A stretch of DNA of 6,860 nt from AEGEAN-183 sp964614345 (GTDB taxonomy: Bacteria > Pseudomonadota > Gammaproteobacteria > Magnimaribacterales > Magnimaribacteraceae). The notes below the pieces were generated by a model. It saw nothing but the letters and a program-made list of their open reading frames with translations. It was not told where the DNA came from and did not search any database. This document shows positions 1-6,242 of the stretch, one piece after another (the stretch's first letter is position 1; each line of letters begins with the position of its first letter). The position numbers and the translations under genes are program-made. The DNA lies in contig CAZTLP010000041.1 in NCBI GenBank assembly GCA_964614345.1, forward strand, positions 1 through 6,860, read 5' to 3'.

Positions 1-81
1 AATTTTAATGAAATTGCTTCTTATAAAGAAGCAGCTGAAAATGCAGTTCTTCCTACTGTGACCATAGAAACAGCTAAATAA
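1..81 (+). CDS. C-terminal end of an unidentified protein (5' truncated)
   Basis: Frame 1 is open from the left edge to a TAA at 79-81 and gives 26 residues ending ...PTVTIETAK. The peptide is hydrophilic and mildly acidic, with an Ala/Glu-rich stretch (KEAAENA) that could be helical. This is too little to assign a family, and I do not recognise it. It is probably a real gene end and not chance. It lies outside the purF coding region, and its stop falls 9 bases before the purF stop on the other strand, which is the usual packing of convergent genes in a compact genome. It is not part of the trp-purF operon. In many proteobacteria metZ follows purF on the same strand, and that arrangement is not seen here. 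Confidence 0.6.
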   Translation, partial: NFNEIASYKEAAENAVLPTVTIETAK

Positions 82-90
82 AAAAACTTT

Positions 91-1569
91 CTAATTCAAT
101 TTTCTAGACTTTTTCTCGTCGCTTCTTGTTTCTTCCAATCTTTGCAAATAGCTTTTGTCTATGTCAGCTGTAATGTAGTTTCCATCAAACACTGAGCATT
201 CAAATTGTTGGATCTCGGGGTTTCCTTTTCTTGCCGATTCTATAAGGTCTTCCAGATCTTGATAAATAAGCCAATCAGCACCAATATGTTCACTAATTTC
301 ATCCTCAGTACGATTGTGTGCTATTAATTCTGTGGTAGCTGCCATGTCTATACCATAGACATTCTGATGTCTAATTGGAGGTGCAGCTGAAGCAAAGTAA
401 ACTTTTTTGGCCCCTGCATTTCTAGCCATTTCAATTATTTGTCTACTTGTAGTGCCTCTAACTATTGAATCATCAACCAACAAAACAACTTTATCCTTGA
501 ACTCAAAATCAATTGGGTTTAATTTTTGTCTGACAGATTTTTCACGTTTTTCTTGAAATGGCATAATGAAAGTTCTGCCTATATAACGGTTCTTAACAAA
601 CCCTTCTGTATACTTTATTCCCAGAGTGTTAGCCAATTGAAGAGCAGAAGTGGTACTACTTTCTGGGATTGGTATTACTACATCTATATCATGTTCTGGT
701 TTGAGTTTAGTAATCTTTTTAGCTAGAGCTTCACCCATTCTCATTCTAGATTTATGCACAGATATATTGTCGATTACGGCATCTGGTCTTGCTAGATAAA
801 CATACTCAAATATACAAGGTGTGTGTATAGGGTTTTCAATACAGGCTTCTCTGAACATTTCGCCTTCTTTACTAATGAAAATAGCTTCTCCAGGATCCAC
901 ATCACCAGTTACATCAAATCCTAGTGTATCTAGAACTGTACTTTCAGACGCAATCATGTAGTCAGGCCCCAACAAATCATTTTCTCTTGAACCAAAAATG
1001 AGCGGTCTGATACCGAAAGGATCTCTAAATCCTACTATTCCAACTCCATTAATCATAAAAATTACGGAGTAAGCTCCTCTAACCCTTTTATGTGTAGCTT
1101 TGACTGCTTGAAAGATTTCTTTTTGGGTTGGAGATGAAGTTCCTTGTTTTTGCAACTCATGTGCAAATACATTTAATAAAACTTCACTGTCAGAGTCTGT
1201 GCTTAAAAATCTGAGATTTTTTTCTGTTAAAACTTCACTGATCTCATCCTTATTAGTTAAGTTACCATTATGAGAAATGCTTATCCCATAAGGTGAATTA
1301 ACATACATGGGTTGTGCTAATTCTCTATCTTGACTACCAGCCGTTGGGTATCTCAGATGCCCTATCCCCATAGATCCTCTCAAGGTAATCATATGGGTAT
1401 CCCTGAAGACATCTCTAACAAGGCCCAGTTGCTTTCTTATATGGAATTTATCTTGGTCACAAGTTGCTATTCCTGCAGCATCTTGACCTCTGTGTTGTAA
1501 AATCGTTAAAGCATCATAAATCATCGGAGATACTTCCGATTTACTAACTACCCCTACTACTCCACACAT
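91..1569 (-). CDS. purF: Amidophosphoribosyltransferase PurF
   Basis: This cytoplasmic enzyme catalyses the first committed step of purine synthesis: PRPP + glutamine + water give 5-phosphoribosylamine, glutamate and pyrophosphate. The protein is 492 residues, close to the roughly 505 of E. coli. It starts MCGVVG, so Cys2 becomes the N-terminal nucleophile once Met is removed. No propeptide precedes it, unlike the Bacillus-type enzyme. The class II glutaminase domain (about 2-230) shows HRGQDAAG at 27-34, HLRYPT at 71-76, NGN at 101-103 and SDSE at 126-129. The phosphoribosyltransferase domain shows FEYVYLARPD (254-263), VKNRYIGRTFIMP (325-337) and the PRPP-binding VLLVDDSIVRGTT (362-374). 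The tail IQQFECSVFDG (453-463) matches gammaproteobacterial PurF. It is the last gene of the operon, 14 bases after cvpA, with no visible Shine-Dalgarno (upstream TAGATTTTCTTC). Its TAG stop lies 9 bases from the convergent gene end. All motifs are intact, so the call is secure. Confidence 0.98.
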   Translation of the reverse strand: MCGVVGVVSKSEVSPMIYDALTILQHRGQDAAGIATCDQDKFHIRKQLGLVRDVFRDTHMITLRGSMGIGHLRYPTAGSQDRELAQPMYVNSPYGISISHNGNLTNKDEISEVLTEKNLRFLSTDSDSEVLLNVFAHELQKQGTSSPTQKEIFQAVKATHKRVRGAYSVIFMINGVGIVGFRDPFGIRPLIFGSRENDLLGPDYMIASESTVLDTLGFDVTGDVDPGEAIFISKEGEMFREACIENPIHTPCIFEYVYLARPDAVIDNISVHKSRMRMGEALAKKITKLKPEHDIDVVIPIPESSTTSALQLANTLGIKYTEGFVKNRYIGRTFIMPFQEKREKSVRQKLNPIDFEFKDKVVLLVDDSIVRGTTSRQIIEMARNAGAKKVYFASAAPPIRHQNVYGIDMAATTELIAHNRTEDEISEHIGADWLIYQDLEDLIESARKGNPEIQQFECSVFDGNYITADIDKSYLQRLEETRSDEKKSRKLN

Positions 1570-1583
1570 GAAGAAAATCTAGT

Positions 1584-2105
1584 TTATAACGTCGGTGGAA
1601 AAGTTACATTCTCTTTGTTCAACAAAATTTCAGCTTGAGTTTTCCAGTCCTTAATTAAAGGCTCCATCACCTCAGCAATTCTTGTAGTCCACTCTTTAGA
1701 TAAAGATTCATTCCACCAGCTTTGATTTTCTAAAAAACCTGACGACAATATAAATATGGTAACTAAAATTGCAGTTCCTTTTGTTGCACCAAAAAAGAAA
1801 CCCAGGCCTTTATCTATAAAACTTAATCCGATGAAGCTAAGAAATTTAGAAAGTATAGAACCTGCCAACTTTACAAGAACAAACAAAATAATGAAAACTG
1901 CTATGAATGAGGCAATAGACTTAACTTGAACATTGCTTACATAGGCTTCCAAGTAGGGAAAAAGTAAAGGACCAAAATACAATGCTCCAACTATTGATAT
2001 TATCCAAGCTACAGCAGAAAAAATTTCTTTGGTAAAGCCATTAAAAAAACCTGATATTCCTAAAGCTCCAATTAAGGCTAAAGAAATCCAATCAATTGCA
2101 ATCAT
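1584..2105 (-). CDS. cvpA: CvpA family inner-membrane protein
   Basis: A 173-residue hydrophobic protein of the CvpA (colicin V production) family; E. coli CvpA is about 162 residues. Four membrane segments are visible at roughly 5-22, 28-50, 63-84 and 102-123. Family hallmarks are NGFTKEIFSAVAWIISIVG (22-40) and DKGLGFFFGATKG (98-110), which corresponds to the conserved D-x-x-x-G-x-x-x-G-x-x-x-G segment. A hydrophilic tail (about 125-173) follows, rich in Trp, Lys and Glu. In E. coli the gene is needed for colicin V export and affects envelope stress tolerance; the molecular activity is still unclear. The ATG directly abuts the folC TAA, suggesting translational coupling, and purF follows after 14 bases, the usual cvpA-purF pairing. 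A GAGG lies 12 bases upstream, probably too far to act as a normal ribosome binding site. The family call rests on topology, the two motifs and synteny. Confidence 0.92.
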   Translation of the reverse strand: MIAIDWISLALIGALGISGFFNGFTKEIFSAVAWIISIVGALYFGPLLFPYLEAYVSNVQVKSIASFIAVFIILFVLVKLAGSILSKFLSFIGLSFIDKGLGFFFGATKGTAILVTIFILSSGFLENQSWWNESLSKEWTTRIAEVMEPLIKDWKTQAEILLNKENVTFPPTL

Positions 2106-3377
2106 TTAGGCAACTGACCTCAATATTTTTAAAGCAGGAAAAGCTTCTGCAACGGTATAAAAAGAACCGAAGATTAGAATTAAGCTTCCTTCTTTGGTTT
2201 CTTCTTGGGCTTTCAAGCAGGCTTCTGTAACACTTCCTGCAAGCTCCACTTCGTTTGAACTTTTAGAAGCAATAATATCTCTCAGTTTTTCGCTGGCCAT
2301 AGAGCGCTCTATATCTGCAGAAGCTACATACCATTTATTAATCTTGGTTGCTAATGGTTCAAGAATCGAATCAACATCCTTGTCTTCCATAACCCCAAAA
2401 ACTGCATTGATTATTGTTCCATCTTCGAAATTCCTTTCAATAAAAGACGAAAGGTACCTCGCTGATGATTCGTTGTGACTAACATCGAGAAGATATCTAT
2501 TATCAATTAGTTCGCAACGGCCTTTTAAGTCTAGTGAGCTAAAAATAGCATCCATATCTAAACTAATTTCTTGTTCCAGAATACAAAAGGCAGCTAGAGC
2601 ACATGAAAGGCTACTCACCGAAAAACTACCTAACTTAATATCTGAATAAGTAACTTGATTTTCCCCTTTAAAAGTAAAAGTCCATTTTTTATTTAAATCA
2701 TCTACCTGATAATCAAATTCTTTACCAACGAAAAAAGCCTGGTTCTTAGTTTCTAAAATCTTCTCATGAATACTATTTGGGACTTCATGTTGTCCGATGA
2801 TGACTGGTTTAAGGGGTTTAAAAATATCTGCTTTCTCCTTTCCTATTGACTCTCTGTCTTCTCCTAACCAATCCTGATGATCCAATTCAACATTGGTCAA
2901 AATTGCAATGTCTGAATCTATAATATTTACAGGATCTAATCTTCCACCTAGACCAATTTCTAGAACCATATAATCAACTTTCAATTTATTGAAAATAAGT
3001 AAAGAAGCCAAAGTAGAAAAATCAAAATATGTAAGATTGGTAGAACCTCTGCTATCTTCAATTAATTTAAAGCTTTCAATTATGCTTTCATCAGAAACAG
3101 GTTTGCCATTTACTTTTATCCTTTCATTGAAATTAAATAAATGCGGCGAAGTAAAGGTGCCAACTGTCTTATTCTTCGAAACTAATAGTTGGCTTAAAAA
3201 CTCAGCAGTTGTGCCTTTTCCATTAGTACCTCCAACAACAATAACTTTAGAAACAATTTTGGGTTTTATTAATTGATCATAAATATGTTTAATCCTTTGG
3301 AGTCCCAAATCTATTTCTTTTGGTTCTATGGTTTGAATGTAATCTAACCAATATTTTAGTGAGTTCTCTTTGGACAT
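2106..3377 (-). CDS. folC: Dihydrofolate synthase / folylpolyglutamate synthase FolC
   Basis: This cytoplasmic Mur-ligase-family enzyme joins glutamate to dihydropteroate using ATP and, in proteobacteria, usually also extends folates to polyglutamates. Its 423 residues match the E. coli length. Visible motifs are the P-loop GTNGKGTT (50-57), TSPHL and NERI (76-87), EIGLGGRLDPVN (140-151) and LTNVELDHQDWLG (160-172, metal-binding His167). Further on are ESIGKEKADIF (176-186), LKGRCEL (284-290), LLDVSHN (296-302) and FGSFYTVAEA (403-412). Two positions look unusual: Asp184 where EKAG-I is usual, and Ser256 where the Asn of the N-A-x-x-A-L segment is usual. Both are confirmed at codon level. The ATG shares one base with the accD TAA (TAATG), and the stop abuts cvpA. 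No Shine-Dalgarno is seen, so initiation probably depends on coupling to accD. Bifunctionality is inferred from the family, not shown. Confidence 0.96.
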   Translation of the reverse strand: MSKENSLKYWLDYIQTIEPKEIDLGLQRIKHIYDQLIKPKIVSKVIVVGGTNGKGTTAEFLSQLLVSKNKTVGTFTSPHLFNFNERIKVNGKPVSDESIIESFKLIEDSRGSTNLTYFDFSTLASLLIFNKLKVDYMVLEIGLGGRLDPVNIIDSDIAILTNVELDHQDWLGEDRESIGKEKADIFKPLKPVIIGQHEVPNSIHEKILETKNQAFFVGKEFDYQVDDLNKKWTFTFKGENQVTYSDIKLGSFSVSSLSCALAAFCILEQEISLDMDAIFSSLDLKGRCELIDNRYLLDVSHNESSARYLSSFIERNFEDGTIINAVFGVMEDKDVDSILEPLATKINKWYVASADIERSMASEKLRDIIASKSSNEVELAGSVTEACLKAQEETKEGSLILIFGSFYTVAEAFPALKILRSVA

Positions 3378-4240
3378 TAGCTTGAAGGTTTATCAAGAAG
3401 ATTTAAAAGTAGCCGATGTACTGTTGATTGAAGATCTTTTCGGTGCACAATCATATCTATAGCACCATGATCTAATAAAAATTCACTTCTTTGAAAACCT
3501 TCCGGTAATTGAACTTTTAAAGTTTGTTCAATAACCCTAGGTCCCGTGAAGCCCACTAGTGCTTTGGGTTCTGCTATATTGATATCTCCTAACATAGCTA
3601 AACTTGCTGCAACTCCTCCATAAATTGGATCAATCATAATAGAGATATATGGTTGTCCTGCCTCTTTCAGCTTTTGTAGAGCAGCACTAGTCTTCGCCAT
3701 TTGATATAGAGAAACCAAAGATTCTTGCATTCTGGCTCCTCCACTGGTTGAGAAACAAACAAAAGGAAGTTGATGTTTAAGCGCTTGATTTACCCCTTCC
3801 ACAAATTTTTGGCCAACTACTGATCCCATTGAACCTCCCATGAATCTAAACTCAAATGCCGCAGCAACCAATGGAAGTTTTAATAAAGTACCTTGCTTTA
3901 CAACAATGGCTTCGTTTTCATCACTGTTACTCTCTGCTTCAGAAATCCTATCTTTATAACGTTTAGTATCTTTGAATTTAAGCCAATCTGTAGGACTTAT
4001 ATTTGATGCGATCTCTACTTGATCTTCTGAATCCAAGAACAAATCCAACCTTTTTCTTGCACCAATCCTAACGTGATGATCGCATTTAGGACAAACATAA
4101 AGACTAGCCTCAAGTTCAGGAACATAAAGCACACCATTGCAGCCTGAACATGTTTGCCACAAGCCTTCTGGAACAGATGACTTTTTTGTAGTGTCTTTTT
4201 TTATAAAAGAGGGAAGAATCTTGTCAAACCAATTGGCCAT
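3377..4240 (-). CDS. accD: Acetyl-CoA carboxylase carboxyltransferase subunit beta AccD
   Basis: AccD pairs with AccA to transfer the carboxyl group from carboxybiotin on AccB to acetyl-CoA. This makes malonyl-CoA, the first committed step of fatty acid synthesis in the cytoplasm. The protein has 287 residues (E. coli about 304). An N-terminal four-cysteine zinc ribbon is complete: Cys31, Cys34, Cys50 and Cys53, spaced CxxC-15-CxxC as in E. coli. The crotonase-like core shows FMGGSMGSVVG (133-143), STSGGARMQES (164-174, oxyanion region), YGGVAAS (207-213) and GFTGPRVIEQT (230-240). No accA lies in the window, as is usual for bacteria with this accD-folC neighbourhood. The start lies two bases after the trpA stop (TAA CT ATG), without a Shine-Dalgarno. 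The N-terminus MANWFDKILPS fits the family well, supporting this start. Confidence 0.98.
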   Translation of the reverse strand: MANWFDKILPSFIKKDTTKKSSVPEGLWQTCSGCNGVLYVPELEASLYVCPKCDHHVRIGARKRLDLFLDSEDQVEIASNISPTDWLKFKDTKRYKDRISEAESNSDENEAIVVKQGTLLKLPLVAAAFEFRFMGGSMGSVVGQKFVEGVNQALKHQLPFVCFSTSGGARMQESLVSLYQMAKTSAALQKLKEAGQPYISIMIDPIYGGVAASLAMLGDINIAEPKALVGFTGPRVIEQTLKVQLPEGFQRSEFLLDHGAIDMIVHRKDLQSTVHRLLLNLLDKPSS

Positions 4241-4242
4241 AG

Positions 4243-5040
4243 TTAAGTTTTAAGTAGCGCTTTAGATAGATCCTTAATTTTAATAGATAAATACTTTTCT
4301 ATCTCTTCTTTATTTCCTCCCATGATATCAACTAATGCACTTCCTACTACCACTCCATCAGCCAAGTCTTTTACTGTACTGGCTGATTTACCATCTTTAA
4401 TTCCAAAGCCAATAACTACTGGTAAATCTGTTAACTTCTTTAGCTCTAAAACTTTCTTTTCTACTTCTTTTGGATTTATGGAGTCTGCACCAGTAATCCC
4501 TTTAAGTGATATGTAGTAAACATATCCCGATGCTTGATTACATATTTTCTTGATTCTTGATTCACTGGTTGTAGGAGCTATTAATCTAATAACATCAAGA
4601 TCATTTTTTCTGCTCTCTTCCGTAAATTCATCACTTGCTTCTAAGGGCATGTCTACTATAAGAACCCCATCCACACCATTGTCTTTTGCTGCAGAAGAAA
4701 AAAATTCACTCCCTAGTGCTTCAAAAGTATTCATATAACCCATTAAGACAATTGGAGTCTTTTTATCTTTTTCTCTAAAACTGTTTACTAGCTTCAGAGT
4801 CGCTTTAAGTGAAATTTTTTTTGATAAAGCCCTCTCATGCCCTCGTTGAATAGAGGGTCCTTCAGCCATTGGATCTGAGAAAGCTATGCCAAGTTCAATT
4901 ACATGAACTCCTTCTTTTACCATCAAGTGCATTGCCTTTAATGTGGAAGAAATATCGGGATCTCCAGAAACGATGTAGCCTATTAAAGCCTTTTGATTAA
5001 GCTTAGCTAAATCTAAGAAAGTTTTTTCAATTCGCCCCAT
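4243..5040 (-). CDS. trpA: Tryptophan synthase alpha subunit TrpA
   Basis: TrpA cleaves indole-3-glycerol phosphate to indole and glyceraldehyde-3-phosphate, passing indole through a tunnel to TrpB in the alpha2beta2 complex. The 265 residues form a TIM barrel of normal length. Visible are the catalytic Glu49 (VIELG, 47-51), the loop-2 segment FSDPMAEGPSIQ (54-65), PIVLMGYMN (96-104) and APTTSESRI (155-163). Also visible are loop-6 SLKGITGA (178-185) with Thr183, and the phosphate-binding GFGI (211-214) and VVVGSALV (230-237). The second catalytic carboxylate, Asp60 in Salmonella TrpA, is Glu60 here, and the usual Pro53 is Ala53; both are read directly from the codons. Everything else is intact, so the enzyme is probably active but possibly altered in rate or in signalling to TrpB. 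The start overlaps the trpB stop by one base (TAATG), ideal for coupled, equimolar synthesis. Confidence 0.97.
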   Translation of the reverse strand: MGRIEKTFLDLAKLNQKALIGYIVSGDPDISSTLKAMHLMVKEGVHVIELGIAFSDPMAEGPSIQRGHERALSKKISLKATLKLVNSFREKDKKTPIVLMGYMNTFEALGSEFFSSAAKDNGVDGVLIVDMPLEASDEFTEESRKNDLDVIRLIAPTTSESRIKKICNQASGYVYYISLKGITGADSINPKEVEKKVLELKKLTDLPVVIGFGIKDGKSASTVKDLADGVVVGSALVDIMGGNKEEIEKYLSIKIKDLSKALLKT

Positions 5041-6242
5041 TAAAGTTTTATGCCCTCAATATTTGCAACTGTGTTTATATCTTTGTCTCCTCGTCCCGAG
5101 ATGTTAACCACTATTACTTTTTCGGAATCCATTGACGGTGCAATCTTTTTTACGTGGGCTAAAGCATGTGCTGTTTCCAAAGCAGGCATTATTCCTTCAA
5201 CGAGAGTTAATTCTTTAAACGCATCAAGTGCCTCTTCATCATTAGCAGTTGTGTAATCAGCTCTGCCTATATCTTTTAACCAAGCATGTTCTGGTCCAAC
5301 TCCAGGGTAATCTAACCCTGCCGAGATGGAATGAGTATTTTGAATTTGACCTTCTTTGTTTTGCATTAGATAAGTTCTCATTCCATGTAGCACACCCTCA
5401 CTGCCTGCGTTTAAAGGTGCTGCGTGTTTGCCAGTATCAAGACCTAAGCCCCCTGCCTCTACTCCCATCAAAGCAGTTGAGGAGATATCTATAAAGGGAT
5501 AAAAAAGACCCATAGCATTTGACCCTCCTCCAACACATGCAACCAAAATATCTGGCATCTTACCTATTTCATTTTTGCTTTGTACAAGTACTTCTTTGCC
5601 AACAACTGAATTGAAGTCCCTGACTATCTGAGGATAAGGATGAGGCCCTGCAACACTCCCAATAATGTAATAAGTATTATCTACATTGGTTACCCAATCT
5701 CTCATGGCTTCATTCATAGCATCTTTTAAGGTTTTTGTTCCTGAATTAACAGAAACTACTTCGGCACCTAGTATTTTTATTCTGTAGACATTTAGAGATT
5801 GTCTTTTTATATCTTCTTCACCCATATAGATTACACATTCCAAACCATGTCTAGCAGCTACTGTTGCTGTTGCTACCCCATGTTGACCAGCACCAGTCTC
5901 GGCAATTATTCTTGTCTTTCCCATATGCTTGGCAAGAAGTATCTGACCAACTGTGTTATTTATTTTATGAGCACCGGTATGATTTAAATCCTCTCTTTTT
6001 AGATATACTTTTGCACCACCTAATTTCTTAGACCAGCGCTTTGCAAAATATAACGGAGAAGGTCTTCCTACAAATTTCTCAAGATCATCTTGAACTTCTG
6101 CTTTGAACTCTTTGTCATCTTTTATTAGTTCATATTTTTGGGCTAGTTCTTCTAAAGCAGGAACTAAAGTCTCTGCTACATAAACTCCACCATAAATACC
6201 AAAACGTCCCTTAGAATCAGGCACTTGCTCATTTTTAGACAT
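5040..6242 (-). CDS. trpB: Tryptophan synthase beta subunit TrpB
   Basis: This pyridoxal-phosphate enzyme condenses indole, delivered by TrpA, with serine to give tryptophan. The 400-residue protein is the standard TrpB1 type that works with TrpA. The PLP lysine lies in HTGAHKINN (88-96) as Lys93, equivalent to Salmonella Lys87. Catalytic Glu115 is in AETGAGQHG (114-122). PLP phosphate is held by GGGSN (238-242), and Ser382 in SGRGDKD (382-388) contacts the pyridine nitrogen. The segments GSVAGPHPYPQIVRDF (195-210) and GLDYPGVGPEHAWLKD (309-324) are near-universal in TrpB1. The start overlaps the end of trpF by eight bases (ATGTCTAA) and has the only good Shine-Dalgarno in the operon, AAGGA six bases upstream. 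trpA follows with a one-base overlap. No key residue is missing. Confidence 0.98.
   Translation of the reverse strand: MSKNEQVPDSKGRFGIYGGVYVAETLVPALEELAQKYELIKDDKEFKAEVQDDLEKFVGRPSPLYFAKRWSKKLGGAKVYLKREDLNHTGAHKINNTVGQILLAKHMGKTRIIAETGAGQHGVATATVAARHGLECVIYMGEEDIKRQSLNVYRIKILGAEVVSVNSGTKTLKDAMNEAMRDWVTNVDNTYYIIGSVAGPHPYPQIVRDFNSVVGKEVLVQSKNEIGKMPDILVACVGGGSNAMGLFYPFIDISSTALMGVEAGGLGLDTGKHAAPLNAGSEGVLHGMRTYLMQNKEGQIQNTHSISAGLDYPGVGPEHAWLKDIGRADYTTANDEEALDAFKELTLVEGIMPALETAHALAHVKKIAPSMDSEKVIVVNISGRGDKDINTVANIEGIKL

Noticed and set aside
80..120. A standard intrinsic terminator for purF
   Set aside because: A T-run exists on the minus strand just after the stop, but no GC-containing stem precedes it. 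Only a weak interrupted A-U pairing is seen, so I list it as a finding and not as a feature.
526..726. Plus-strand open frame of 66 codons inside purF
   Set aside because: It lies antisense to the conserved phosphoribosyltransferase domain of PurF, its product has no recognisable domain, and no ribosome site precedes it. It is a frame shadow.
252..1569. PurF as an iron-sulfur, propeptide-type enzyme like that of Bacillus
   Set aside because: The start MCGVVG leaves no propeptide and the whole protein, including its C-terminal tail, follows the E. coli form, which lacks the cluster.
2106..2121. GAGG upstream of cvpA as its ribosome binding site
   Set aside because: The distance to the ATG is 12 bases, longer than effective spacing, and the stop-start contact with folC gives a simpler explanation.
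2194..3276. Two plus-strand open frames (94 and 95 codons) inside folC
   Set aside because: Both are antisense to well-conserved FolC coding sequence, with low-complexity Ser/Leu-rich products typical of the reverse complement of an AT-rich gene.
4322..5987. Several plus-strand open frames (62-81 codons) inside trpA and trpB
   Set aside because: All lie antisense to conserved motifs of TrpA and TrpB, and none has a plausible start context or recognisable product.
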